Shown: piece by piece, positions 20,422 to 28,911 of the stretch
Numbering within the stretch: the first letter of the stretch is position 1
How the letters are laid out: the number at the start of each line of letters is the position of its first letter
Source: Symbiodinium natans
Taxonomy: Eukaryota; Sar; Dinophyceae; Suessiales; Symbiodiniaceae
Assembly (NCBI GenBank): GCA_905221605.1
Contig: CAJNDS010000335.1
Coordinates: 1,094,458-1,148,929, forward strand
Reading direction: 5' to 3'
DNA: 54,472 nucleotides
Notes under the pieces: model-generated
Database searches by the model: none
What the model was told of the DNA's origin: nothing
Seen by the model: the letters and a program-made list of their open reading frames with translations, nothing else
Translations under genes and position numbers: made by a program

Positions 20422-23400
20422 CCGTCGGGGCGTGGATTGGGTCCTGATTACACGGCCCCGGGGGCTTATATGATTTTAATAGGGTGGAATTTAGATATGT
20501 TTAAAAGGGGCAGCAATGCCCGGTTATCTTTTTTAAAGGCGCGCCACGTGGAATTTTCTTACGGCGCCCGGACGGTTTGACTTTAAAGCGGACCCCTCAA
20601 ACAGTGAGGGGGTCCTGAATAATTCCGCCAAATTGACTTTAAAGCGACCCCCCCTAATAAAGCAGGTCCAACATTATTAGCCCTTTTTAAGTGCCCGAAT
20701 ATGGTTACATGGTTCTAAGTACGGTGATAAATTGTGTTTTTACGTACCCTGAACCTTCAAGTAGGCACTCCTGGCTGATCCCTTTGCGCCCCACCGCTTC
20801 CCCCCCCCCCCCCCCCCCGCCCCTGTCCCGGTTTAGGGTTGACCCCTTTCCCCCCCCACCCCCAGTAGTTGCTGCGCCCACTAACATTGTCTTTTTGTTT
20901 CAGGTTGCGGTCTGCACATTGGCTTCAAGTCTGTCTGTTCACTCCCCCGGCCTTCCCCCCCTCCCCCCCAACTCCAACTAAGGCCCGAAGAAGGTCCGAA
21001 CAAGGCTCGAATAAGGGAAGGCCTTAGCCCTCAACCCGGAGCCACAGACTCTAGACCCCAAAGGATCCTTGAGGGTTTAGGGTTTAGGGTTCAGGGTCTA
21101 CACTTGGTTTATTGCGTCATGGCAGCCATCTTATTGGAACCCGTTCTTTCTTCGAAGCTGGGGAAGCTTCACCCCGAAAACCTAAACCATAAACCCTAAA
21201 CCATAAATCCTAAACCCTAAGCCCCAAACCCCAAACCCCAAACCCTTTGAGGCTTTGAGGGGTCTCGGCCCCGTGTTTAGGAGTTTAGGCGTTTTTTTTT
21301 TCTCCTTTTTTTCGGGCTAGGACTTCTTGTGAAGCCATTTAGGCAGGCAAGTGCACTCTCCCCAAACCCCACACCCTGAAGCCTGAAACCCTGAACCCTA
21401 AACCCCAAAAACCCTAAACCCTACACCCCACAACCCCACAACCAGGGTGGTGGCTGGAGATCCACTCTGGCTCTCCAGCAGGATCGGGAAGCTTCGTCCC
21501 TCTGCCTTTACCCACTATATGGGTTTGAAAGGGCTTCGAGTTTAGGGGCTTAGGTTGAGGCTTTAGGTTTAGGTTGAGGGTGTCGGGGTTGGGGTCAAGG
21601 GTGTAGGTTTGGGGGTTTAGGGTGGGTTGAGGGGTTCGGATTCAGGGTTTCATCTTCCAACCCTCAGTACATCTGAATATGGTTTAGGGTTTAGGGAAAA
21701 ATCTTAACCTCAATCTTCAAACCCTGAGCCCTTAACCCTACTCGGTAGTTTCTGGCACGTATGGACCCAATTTTAACTGCACTTCCAACAGAGTACTTCA
21801 TAGGGGCTTCTGAATATCTACGAATTGCTTAAGAACCCACCCCCCCCCCCCCGCCAAAAAGAAGAAGAAGAAGAAGTACAAATATTATTCCTTAAAAGGG
21901 TAGTATATGGATTATTATTTTTTTTTTTGGGGGGGGGGTTCTTAAGCAAACAGTAGACTATGGGGTTATAAGACTATGGGGTTATAAGTACTCTGGACCT
22001 CCAAGGAAGCCCTAATCCATGCTCCCCAGCCGAAGTTCCTTCCACGGACGCCCCTAAACTGAGGGTTTCAACTCTTCAACCCTACCACCTCCCCCGCACT
22101 AAACCCTCGACCCGACGCCCTAAACCCTAAACCGTAAACTCTAAACCCTAAACCCTAAACCCTGAACCCTGAACCCTGAACCCTGAACCCTAAACCCTGA
22201 ACCCTGAACCCTGAACCCTGAACCCTGAACCCTGAACCCTGAGTCCGTGGAGGAAGCGCTGGAGAGGGACCTGGGGTCCAATCAGGCGCATTGAGGGGGT
22301 GGGCGGGGGGTGCAACCCTAAACCCTAAACCCTAAACCCTAAACCCTAAACCCTAAACCCTAAACCCTAAACCCTAAACCCTAAACCCTAAACCCTAAAC
22401 CCTAAACCCCTGAACCATGGGCCCTTAGCATGGCCCCTTGCCCTTGGTTGTTAAGGGGTTTTAAGGGATCCAAAGTATGGGCTTGCAAGGCAAGGGTTCA
22501 GGTTTTCGCGGGTTTGGGGCTTTAGGGTTTAGGGTTTAGGGTTTAGGGTTTAGGGTTTTGGGTCCAAAGTAGGGGCTTAGGGGTTTGGGGTATCGTGCTT
22601 GAGGTACCCAATTCCACTCTAAGCGCCCTGAATTGCAATCCCGAAATCCCCATGTCCCCATCCCGAAATCCCCAACCCACGCAAAAAGGTACCCTAAACC
22701 CTAAACACTAAATCCTAAACCCGACACCCTAATGTTGACCTCGTAATAATAACCCCCCCCCCCTTCAATCAAACCCCCCCAAATAGAGTAGGGCCCCTTT
22801 GAATAAGGATTCCTTTCCTTAGAGCCCCCCTTCAATCAAACTCCCCCAAAAAAAACCAGCCCCGACTTGGCGTACTTTATTCCCAGGGCTTGATTATTGC
22901 GGCCGGGACCCCTGGCGCACTTTAATATCAGGGGGTTCAATAATACGAGGTTAACATTAAACTCTAAACCCCAAACCCTAACCCCTGAACCCTACAGAGC
23001 CACAACCTAAACCCTCAACCCCAAGCCCCATAGCCTCCATCCAAGACCTCACCAAATCCTTTCGCTCTTTGCGGCAGGTTACCTCCGGCACGCTCATGAG
23101 CAGCTTCAGCAACGACAGCCAGTGGTTGCAGGCTTCTGGGGCATCCCTGACCATTCCCTCTTAGGGTATATATTGTTTAGGGTTTAGGGTCAGAGTACTT
23201 ATAACCCAATTATAACTGTGCTTAAAACCCCCTAAAGCGCCCTTTAAATGCTCGACGAAGGTTATAGCTGGGTTATAAGTGCAGTTGTAGTTGGATTGGG
23301 TTGTTACGTACCCTGAACCTCCAAGTAAAGGGTTAAGTCTTCAGGGTTTAAGGGCTTAAGGGCTCAAGGGTGTCAGGATTCAAGGGTGTCACGGTTTAGA

Positions 23401-25317
23401 AGGGTGCAAGGATTACGTGACGTTGTAAGGGCTATTATAAAGGGTGCAAGGATCTAAGGATGGAAGAGTTTGGGTTTGAGTCTTATCAAGGCTTCAGGGC
23501 TCGGAGCTTTGAGGCTTCGGGTTTAGGGTTTAGGGTTTAGGGTTTAGGGTTTAGGGTTTAGGGTTTAGGGCGCAACTCGGATCCCTTGAACGTTCTTGTT
23601 TCTATGGCTTCCCAAGCCCGCAGGCCTCAAATCCTAACAACTCAAATCCGATCAGCCTATCAACCCTGAAAGCAAGCCTCAACCCTCAAACCCTGAGCCC
23701 CTAAACCCTAAACCCCGAAGCCCTAAACCCCCTAAGCTTTAACCCCTAAACCTAAGCCCCTAAAACCCTAAAGCCCTAAACCCAAAACCCTAAACCGAAA
23801 CCCTAAACTCTACACCCTAAACCCTAAACTGTAAAACTTCCCCCCCCCCCCCACCAAAACGCCTTTCCAGGCGCAGGAGCTTTGGTCTCAGCTTGGTGCG
23901 GGAGTTCTGGGCACCGTGGGTACGAATGCGCGACTGGCGCAGTTCTACTGACGGCCTGGATTCGGGTTGAGGGCTTGGGGTTTTAGGGTGATTAGGGTTT
24001 TAGGGTTTAGGGCGTAGGGTTTAGGGTTTAGGGCGTAGGGTTCTAGGGTTAAGGGCTCTGGGTTCCAGTGTTTGATTTAGGGCTCAGTTGTTGAGGGTTT
24101 CAGGGTTGAAGGGTTTCGGGTTGGCTGATGGAGGGTTTAGGGATGTGTAGGGTTTATAGACTTTGGTTTGGGGGCTATTTACCCCCCTACCCAAAAGAAG
24201 ACCCCCCCCCCCCGTTGCTTCAGAACCTGAACGTGAAACCCTGAAACCCTAAACCGTAAGCCCTCAATCTCAAACTCCCTAAACCCCAAGCCCCAAACTC
24301 CCTAGACCCTAAAGCCTACAAAATCTCAATTAAACCCTAAACTCAAATTGAACCCTAAACCCTAAACCCTAAACCCTGAACTCTAAACCCGAAGCGCCTT
24401 AGATCCTAAACCCTAAGCCCTAAGCCCTACATCCTAAGCCCTAAGCCCTAAGCCCGATATAGACCCTAATTAAACCCTAAACCCTAAACCCTAAGAACCC
24501 CCAACCCTAAACCCTAAACCCCTAACCCCTAAACCCTAAACCCCTAAACCCCTAACCCCCTAAACCCCTAAACCCCTAAACCCCTAAACCCCTAAACCCT
24601 AAACCCCTTAACCCCTAAACCCTAGACCCTCAGCCCAACAAGGACAAGTCCTCCTGAACTCAGAGCCTAAGCCCCCAACTAGGGTTTAGGGTTTGGGGTT
24701 TAGGGTTTAGGGTTTAGGGGTTTAGGGTTGGGGGTTTGGGGCTTGGGGTTTAGGGTTTAGGGTTTAGGGTTTGGGGCTTGGGGTTTGGGGTTGAAGGCCC
24801 AGCGGGCCTTTGCTTGCTCCCGTGTTCACTTCTGAACCCCAATAAGCAAGAAGTGTACTCGTTTTTTTGGTCCCAAGTTACGTAGCCATGGTTTGGGGTT
24901 TATAGGGTTTATAGGGTTTATAGGGTTTATAGGGTGTATAGGGTGTATAGGGTTTATAGGGTTTGTACGGTTTATGGGGTTTATAGGGTTTTGTGTTTAG
25001 GGTTGAAGGTGCCGCCTCAAACCCCCTAACCCTAAACTCATAAGCCCTACAACCTGAAGCCCCTAAACCCCCAAACCCTAAACCCCAACCCCAAACCCCA
25101 AACCCTAAACCCTAAACCCTAAACCCTAAACCCTAAACCCCAAACCCTAAACCCCAAACCCTAAACCCCAAACCCTAAACCCTAAACCCTAAACCCCAAA
25201 CCCTACACCCTAAACCCTAAACCCTAAACCCCACACTGCGCTTTTGTGGCCAGGCTGCGCTGTCGGCGTGCCAGGCGCAGTGGCAGCTTGCCGGCTCGAT
25301 GATGCAGCGGACTCAGG
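16859..25317 (+). CDS. Gene B: pentatricopeptide repeat (PPR) protein (split gene)
   Basis: PPR proteins bind organellar RNA in a one-repeat-per-base manner; this one is presumed to act in plastid or mitochondrial RNA processing (family knowledge). Exons from 18090 onward join in phase and give helical repeats about 35-40 residues apart: GRWQAAQQLFRECSRQGVK, MDIIALGLVMAAAKE, GGGWRSTLALQQDRE, EALERDLGSNQ, VTSGTLMSSFSNDSQWLQ, AQELWSQLGAGVLGTVGTN, AALSACQAQWQLAGSMMQ. The W..A and G/A-rich helix B pattern is typical of dinoflagellate PPRs. Exons 16859-16898 and 17641-17682 look like earlier repeats, but at least one linking exon before 18090 is missing. Six of the reconstructed introns have GC donors. 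N-terminus and targeting peptide were not found; the 3' end after 25317 is unresolved. Confidence 0.65.
16943..17068 (-). repeat. CCCTCAA variant array inside CCCTAAA
   Basis: About ten CCCTCAA units flanked by CCCTAAA units: local homogenisation of one variant. Confidence 0.92.
17169..17258 (+). repeat. TTAGGGC variant array
   Basis: TTTAGGG x3 then about ten GGGCTTA units. Another case of a single variant expanded locally. Confidence 0.9.
17259..17640. other. Gene B intron
   Basis: Unique sequence with CCCTAAA at 17361-17420 and 17545-17602. Confidence 0.65.
17641..17682 (+). CDS. Gene B exon
   Basis: GAG|GTC acceptor, reads VTQQLQRCKLDSSD, ends at a consensus-like GTGAGG donor (17683). 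Compatible with the loop and next repeat start of a PPR. Does not join 18090 in phase, so an exon is missing. Confidence 0.4.
17683..18089. other. Gene B intron
   Basis: Short TTTAGGG at 17703-17730, an inverted repeat GTGGTATG..CAATACGACCAC near 17750-17780, CCCTAAA/CCCTAAG 17985-18075. A missing PPR exon may lie here. Confidence 0.6.
18090..18153 (+). CDS. Gene B PPR exon
   Basis: AG|G then AAGRWQAAQQLFRECSRQGV and K; a textbook PPR second helix. GC donor at 18154. Confidence 0.65.
18154..19979. other. Gene B intron (1.8 kb)
   Basis: TTTAGGG 18176-18230, unique 18310-18840 with short frames on both strands, CCCTAAA 19057-19130, the 58-bp minisatellite 19311-19630, a unique AT-richer 70-codon frame 19725-19934 of unknown nature, and CCCTAAA 19921-19957. 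Confidence 0.65.
19311..19630. repeat. Minisatellite with unit of about 58 bp
   Basis: About six units built on GTAGACCATGGACGTCATCA then TGCTTGGGCCATGGATGCTC then TCTTC; alternate units differ (CCCAGAACGG versus TCATCAGAACAG), suggesting a higher-order dimer. One unit is truncated near 19450. Confidence 0.9.
19980..20024 (+). CDS. Gene B PPR exon
   Basis: Reads MDIIALGLVMAAAKE, continuing QGVK from the previous exon as a new PPR first helix. The acceptor is CAG|A, an exception to AG|G. GC donor at 20025. Confidence 0.6.
20025..20304. other. Gene B intron, 5' part
   Basis: TTTAGGG/TTTGGGG 20055-20110 and 20245-20300 around about 130 bp of unique sequence. Confidence 0.7.
20305..20762. mobile_element. 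Element family 2 (copy 2) split by a nested element
   Basis: Outer ends ACTTGGAGGTTCAGGGTA and TACCCTGAACCTTCAAGT are inverted. The body matches copy 1 up to CAACCCACTTAA and resumes at TTTAAGTGCCCGAATATGG, with the nested element between. Confidence 0.85.
20360..20675. mobile_element. Nested inverted-repeat element, 316 bp
   Basis: Ends AATGTGGGACCTGCTTTAAT and ATAAAGCAGGTCCAACATT are inverted repeats (about 24 bp, few mismatches). Contains a run of about 32 C (20387-20418) and CTTTAAAGCG(G)ACCCC motifs. No coding capacity. TA/TTA at both flanks may be the target duplication. Confidence 0.85.
20763..21445. other. Gene B intron, 3' part
   Basis: C-rich tracts 20800-20860 and 20945-20975, a good acceptor-like TTTTTGTTTCAG at 20893-20904 of unknown use, a short hairpin TAAGGCC...GGCCTTA at 20980-21027, and broken CCCTAAA to 21435. 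Confidence 0.6.
21446..21490 (+). CDS. Gene B PPR exon
   Basis: Reads GGGWRSTLALQQDRE; phase 0 at both ends, GC donor at 21491. Provides the W...LALQQ second helix expected after KE. Confidence 0.55.
21745..22003. mobile_element. Element family 2 relative with nested TTGCTTAAG element
   Basis: Outer 3' end GTACTCTGGACCTCCAAG and interior ACCCAATTTTAACTGCACTT match family 2. A nested element at 21825-21950 has inverted ends TTGCTTAAGAACCC and GGGTTCTTAAGCAA around poly-C/poly-T. A 16-bp tandem repeat (ACTATGGGGTTATAAG) follows. Confidence 0.78.
22142..22245 (-). repeat. CCCTGAA variant array
   Basis: About eleven CCCTGAA units mixed with a few CCCTAAA. The same variant is homogenised again at 42027-42090, 46378-46465, 51585-51650 and 53450-53535. 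Confidence 0.93.
22253..22285 (+). CDS. Gene B PPR micro-exon (33 bp)
   Basis: Reads EALERDLGSNQ, phase 0 at both ends, GC donor at 22286. Supplies the inter-repeat loop before VTSGTLMSS. Confidence 0.55.
22286..22729. other. Gene B intron, 5' part
   Basis: CCCTAAA 22315-22412 (about 14 units), unique sequence, TTTAGGG 22520-22560. Confidence 0.75.
22730..22959. mobile_element. MITE-like element, family 3 (230 bp)
   Basis: Inverted ends TAATGTTGACCTCGTA and TACGAGGTTAACATTA (15 of 16 match), extended by poly-C/poly-G. Interior repeats CCCCCCTTCAATCAAACCCCC twice. Non-coding. Confidence 0.88.
23078..23131 (+). CDS. Gene B PPR exon
   Basis: Preceded by a pyrimidine-rich acceptor ending GCGGCAG. 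Reads VTSGTLMSSFSNDSQWLQ, a clear PPR first helix plus turn. GC donor at 23132. Confidence 0.68.
23191..23326. mobile_element. Element family 2 (copy 3)
   Basis: Right end GTACCCTGAACCTCCAAGT is intact; interior CTTATAACCCAATTATAACTG is palindromic with GGGTTATAAGTGCAGTTGTA. The left terminal repeat has been replaced by TTTAGGG sequence. Confidence 0.78.
23327..23870. other. Gene B intron, 3' part
   Basis: Degenerate GGGTTTAAGGG runs, TTTAGGG 23518-23572, then broken CCCTAAA to 23830 and a C run. Confidence 0.7.
23871..23927 (+). CDS. Gene B PPR exon
   Basis: Reads AQELWSQLGAGVLGTVGTN after a CTTTCCAG acceptor. Joins in frame with both neighbours. GC donor at 23928. Confidence 0.65.
23928..25253. 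other. Gene B intron (1.3 kb)
   Basis: TTTAGGG-like 23960-24160, CCCTAAA-like 24240-24640, TTTAGGG/TTTGGGG 24680-24790, a GGGTTTATA 9-mer array 24892-24985, CCCTAAA/CCCCAAA 25075-25235. Orientation flips four times. No exon seen. Confidence 0.75.
25254..25317 (+). CDS. Gene B PPR exon (last one recognised)
   Basis: Reads AALSACQAQWQLAGSMMQRT then Q. NAALSAC..QWQLA is typical PPR. A GC donor at 25318 leaves one base; the next exon was not identified (VAEIAQDLQ at 25893-25919 is a weak candidate). Confidence 0.65.
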
Positions 25318-25349
25318 GCTTGTGGGGTTTAGGGTTTAGGGTTTAGGGT

Positions 25350-25381
<32 letters not shown>

Positions 25382-25450
25382 GGTTTAGGGGCTTATGTCC
25401 TTGATTGCGAACCCGCGTGTTTTTGCATGTTTCCGGGTGTTTCAGGCGTC

Positions 25451-25568
25451 GGAGGGGGGGGGGTTCTGTTCAACTTCTGGCGACCCCCAAAACAAGCCAC
25501 ATCTACTCGGAGGGGGGGGGGGGTTCTGTTCAACTTCTGGCGACCCCCAAAACAAGCCACATCTAATA
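25451..25568. repeat. 60-bp tandem duplication
   Basis: Two nearly identical units starting GGAGGGGGGGGGG and including CAACTTCTGGCGACCCCCAA and ACAAGCCACATCTA; the second has a longer G run. Confidence 0.9.
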
Positions 25569-25732
25569 TGTAAACCTTAGTATCCCGAAAGCCTAAAGCC
25601 CGAGACCCTCAACCCTAAACCCTAAAGCCCAAACCTTGTTCTACAAACCCCACATCGGCCAGGGTTGATATGGGGTGATTATAAGGCTTTCGCGAGTGTT
25701 GTTTTTGGGTCATTATCTACCATTTGCTTAAG

Positions 25733-25820
25733 AACCCCAAAAGAATAGAAAACATATTCATCCCTATATTACCCTTAATAAGGAGGAATAGTCTTTATTT
25801 TTGGGGGGTTCTTAAGCAAT
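25733..25820. mobile_element. TTGCTTAAG element (stand-alone copy)
   Basis: Inverted ends TTTGCTTAAGAACCCC and GGGGGGTTCTTAAGCAA. Same family as the element nested at 21825-21950; a right-end remnant (GCTTCTTAAGCAGACAGTAG) lies at 31949-31968. Confidence 0.85.
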
Positions 25821-26340
25821 TAGTAGTTATGAGGAGATTATAGTTGATTATAGGGTTGTCATATGACCGGCGCCCCCTTTGCATGCTTAGGTTGCTGAGA
25901 TTGCTCAGGACCTTCAGGCCCCAAACCCCAAGTCCCCCAAAACCTAGGGTTTAGGGTTTAGGGTTTAGGGTTTAGGGTTTAGGGTTTAGGGTTTAGGGCT
26001 TTAGGGTTTAGGGTTTAGGGTTTAGGGTTTAGGGTTTAGGGTTCGGGGCCCTGAACCCAGACCCGAAACGCTATACCCTGAAAGGGAAGGGCTGAGAAAT
26101 CTGAAAGTCAATCATGCGGAGGCGAAATGTAGCGTATTGAAAGTGTCCTACACAACCCTAAACCCTAAATCCTAAAGCCTAAACCCTAAACCCTAAACCC
26201 TAAACCCTAAACCCTAAACCCTCAACCCTCAACCCTCAACCCTAAACCCTAAACCCTAAACCCTAAACCCTAAACCCTAAACCAAGCACTCGAGCTGCCG
26301 GTACTTCTTATCTCCCACGTGATTGACAACTCAACCACCC

Positions 26341-26448
26341 GATGTTCCCCCCTTATGCTATCAGGCCTTAATAGGGACTACAATAGGGGGGGGTGCGATA
26401 ATCCCTATTCAGGACTGATCGTATAAGGCTCATAAAGGGGGCACATCC
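26341..26448. mobile_element. MITE-like element, family 4 (copy 1)
   Basis: Inverted ends GATGTTCCCCCCTTATG and CATAAAGGGGGCACATC; interior halves also complementary (AATAGGGAC, ATCCCTATTC). A relative is at 32113-32197. Confidence 0.82.
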
Positions 26449-26474
26449 CAAGCCCCTTTCTTAAACAATTGCAG

Positions 26475-28488
26475 GGTGTACGCGCAGCCGTTCAGGTTTC
26501 AAGACCAGTCGCCCAGGAGGAGCGACATGAGCGAAGATCCGGAGGCCGAAAGCGATGGCTTGCACGGACCCGCGGAGCCTGCCCCAATGCTCGGAGAGGC
26601 CACGCCGTTCAGGTCGATTTAGACCCTACGGCAACGGGCTGGGAAGTGGTGCGGTAGCAGCCCAAGTCGGCCGTCCCGCGGAGTCCCTCATGCTGACCTC
26701 TGGCGGCGGTGTGCTCGATCTGCGTGGGCCCTTGCTGGAACAGGTGACGAACGACGAAGTCACGTACGTGGCTCAACGCTTCGGTGCAGGTCGGGCCGCA
26801 GTGAGCTTAGAGAAAACGCTTGCGAAGAAAGCCTTCAATCCTGCGGATGTGTGCGCTGCCAATGAAGTCGTCTCCTTGACCTTTGGCTGGGACTTCAACC
26901 AGAGCATGGTGCCCTGCAAACGTTGACTTTTGGTCGGTACTTCAACCAGAGCTTGGAGGGCATCCAGCTGCCCAGCCCCCTGCAGACGTTGACGTTCGGC
27001 TACAAGTTCAACCAGAGTTTGAAGGGCATCCAGCTGCCCAGCACCCTGCAGACATTGATATTTGGCGACAGTTTCAACCAGAGCTTGGAGGGCATCCAGC
27101 TGCCCAGCAGCCTGCAGCGGTTGACGTTTGGAGATGACTTCAACCAGAGCTTGGAGGGCATCCAGCTGCCCAGCACCCTGCAGCGGTTGACGTTTGGACA
27201 TGCCTTCAACCAGAGCTTGGAGGGGATCCAGCTGCCCAGCACCCTGCAGACATTGATATTTGGCAAAAAGTTCAACCAGAGCTTGGACGGCGTCCAGCTG
27301 CCCAGCACCTTGCAGACGTTGACGTTTGGCTGTGACTTCAACCAGAGCTTGGAGGGGATCCAGCTGCCCAGCACCCTGCAGACGTTGACGTTTGGCTGTG
27401 ACTTCAACCAGAGCTTGGAGGGGATCCAGCTGCCCAGCACCCTGCGCACGTTGACATTTGGTCGGTCCTTCAACCAGAGCTTGGAGGGCATCCAGCTGCC
27501 CAGCACCTTGCAGACGTTGACGTTTGGCGACAAGTTCAACCAGAGCTTGGAGGGGATCCAGCTGCCCAGCACCCTGCAGACATTGATCTTTGGCGACAAG
27601 TTCAACCAGAGCTTGGAGGGTATCCAGCTGCCCAGCACCCTGCAGGCATTGACATTTGGCCAAAGCCAGAGCTTGGAGGGGATCCAGCTGCCCAGCACCC
27701 TGCAAACAGTGACATTTGGCGAGTTCTTCGACCAGAGCTTGGAGGGCATCCAGCTGCCCAGCACCCTGCAGACGTTGACGTTTGGCTGGGACTTCAACAG
27801 GAGCTTGGAAGGGATCCAGCTGCCCAGCAACTTGCAGACGTTGACGTTTGGACACGACTTCAACCAGAGCTTGGAGGGGATCCAGCTGCCCAGCACCCTG
27901 CAGCGGTTGACGTTTGGACATGCCTTCAACCAGAGCTTGGAGGGGATCCAGCTGCCCAGCACCCTTCAGACATTGATATTTGGCGACAATTTCAACCAGA
28001 GCTTGGAGGGCATCCAGCTGCCCAGCACCCTGCGCACGTTGACATTTGGTCGGTCCTTCAACCAGAGCTTGGAGGGGATCCAGCTGCCCAGCACCTTGCA
28101 GACGTTGACGTTTGGCTGTGACTTCAACCAGAGCTTGGAGGGCATCCAGCTGCCCAGCACCTTGCAGACGTTGACGTTTGGCTGTGACTTCAACCAGAGC
28201 TTGGAGGGGATCCAGCTGCCCAGCACCCTGCAGACGTTGACGTTTGGCTTGGACTTCAACCAGAGCTTGGATGGGATCCAGCTGCCCAGCACCCTGCAGG
28301 GGTTGACGTTCGGACATGACTTCAACCAGAGCTTGGAGCGCATCCAGCTGCCCAGCACCCTGCAGACATTGATATTTGGGGACAAGTTCAACCAGAGCTT
28401 GGAGGGGATCCAGTTCCCCAACGGCTTGCAGATTGTGGAGTTACCGCTGTTTCGTGTAGACACTTCTATGAGCACAGCCGACGTATAA
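26475..28488 (+). CDS. Gene C: FNIP/BspA-like leucine-rich repeat protein, frameshifted
   Basis: Tandem array of about 22 repeats of 23 residues (69 bp), consensus LTFG..FNQSLEGIQLPSTL then QT, like FNIP-type and BspA-type LRRs, which form solenoids for protein binding (partner unknown). A possible first exon (ATG at 26527, acidic, reads MSEDPEAESDGLHGPAEPA and on) can splice by a GC donor at 26599 to AG|GTG at 26744, then VTNDEVTYVAQRFGAGRAAV leads into the first repeat. That repeat (near 26905) lacks 19 bp of the consensus, which shifts frame and stops at TGA 26924-26926. The rest, 26923-28488, is open to TAA. So it is either a recent pseudogene, an assembly error or a gene using an internal start. 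One repeat near 27660 is shortened by two residues. No membrane segment seen. Confidence 0.75.
26527..26598 (+). CDS. Gene C possible first exon
   Basis: ATG in context GCGACATGA, open and acidic for 24 codons, ending GAG before GC at 26599. Upstream frame is also open to an AG|G at 26475 following TTGCAG, so the true start could be further 5'. Confidence 0.45.
26744..26926 (+). CDS. Gene C pre-repeat exon, ends at frameshift
   Basis: Reads VTNDEVTYVAQRFGAGRAAV, SLEKTLAKKAFNPADVCAAN, then the first LRR (VVSLTFGWDFNQSM), then CKR and TGA. Compared with the 69-bp repeat, bases equivalent to AGGGCATCCAGCTGCCCAG are missing after CAGAGC, a net -19 bp. Confidence 0.6.
   Translation: MTNDEVTYVAQRFGAGRAAVSLEKTLAKKAFNPADVCAANEVVSLTFGWDFNQSMVPCKR
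26923..28488 (+). CDS. Gene C main LRR reading frame
   Basis: About 520 codons of tandem FNQSLEGIQLP repeats ending with a short non-repeat tail (PLFRVDTSMSTADV) and TAA. Because the unit length is divisible by 3, two reverse-strand frames are also open across the array; the repeat chemistry (Leu and Asn ladder) supports only this frame. Confidence 0.8.
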   Translation: MTFGRYFNQSLEGIQLPSPLQTLTFGYKFNQSLKGIQLPSTLQTLIFGDSFNQSLEGIQLPSSLQRLTFGDDFNQSLEGIQLPSTLQRLTFGHAFNQSLEGIQLPSTLQTLIFGKKFNQSLDGVQLPSTLQTLTFGCDFNQSLEGIQLPSTLQTLTFGCDFNQSLEGIQLPSTLRTLTFGRSFNQSLEGIQLPSTLQTLTFGDKFNQSLEGIQLPSTLQTLIFGDKFNQSLEGIQLPSTLQALTFGQSQSLEGIQLPSTLQTVTFGEFFDQSLEGIQLPSTLQTLTFGWDFNRSLEGIQLPSNLQTLTFGHDFNQSLEGIQLPSTLQRLTFGHAFNQSLEGIQLPSTLQTLIFGDNFNQSLEGIQLPSTLRTLTFGRSFNQSLEGIQLPSTLQTLTFGCDFNQSLEGIQLPSTLQTLTFGCDFNQSLEGIQLPSTLQTLTFGLDFNQSLDGIQLPSTLQGLTFGHDFNQSLERIQLPSTLQTLIFGDKFNQSLEGIQFPNGLQIVELPLFRVDTSMSTADV

Positions 28489-28911
28489 GGCCCTTAAACC
28501 TCAAACCCTCAGGGTTTACAGGTTTCGGGTTTGGGGTTTAGGGTTTAGGGTTTTGGGTTACGTACCCTAAGACCCAAGCTCGAAACGGGGCTGTCGCCCG
28601 CCCAAAGCAGTGGGCAAGGACTTAGGTACACGTGCTTGCTGTATCCTAAACGCTAAACCCTAAACCCTTAAGCCCTAAACCCTAAACCCTGAACCGCAAA
28701 GGCAAGCCGAAACATGCCAGAGGACCACCTTGGATATCGCACGGATCCCGGGCGTTTTAAAGTTGGGTTTAGGGCCTTGGGTTTACGGTTCAAGGTTTAG
28801 GGTTTAGGGTTTAGGGTTTACGGTTCAAGGTTTTGGGGTTTAGGGCAGAGCCTTGTTCGAGCACCCAGGTATATGGTGCTTGCGCCAGTTCAGGGTTTAT
28901 AGGGTTAAGGC

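Larger units (their letters stand above)
21491..22252. other. Gene B intron
   Basis: Degenerate TTTAGGG 21540-21690, nested elements 21745-22003, then CCCTGAA array 22119-22245. Confidence 0.7.
25318..26474. other. End of gene B and spacer to gene C
   Basis: TTTAGGG/TTGAGGG 25325-25390, 60-bp tandem duplication 25451-25570, element 25733-25819, TTTAGGG 25946-26045 (about 14 units), CCCTAAA 26157-26283, element 26341-26448, then an acceptor (TTGCAG) at 26469-26474. Confidence 0.75.

Noticed and set aside
26773-28317. Long reverse-strand frame of 514 codons and further reverse frames across 27000-28475
   Set aside because: They are the complement of the 69-bp LRR array, open only because the unit is divisible by three. 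The forward frame matches a known repeat family.
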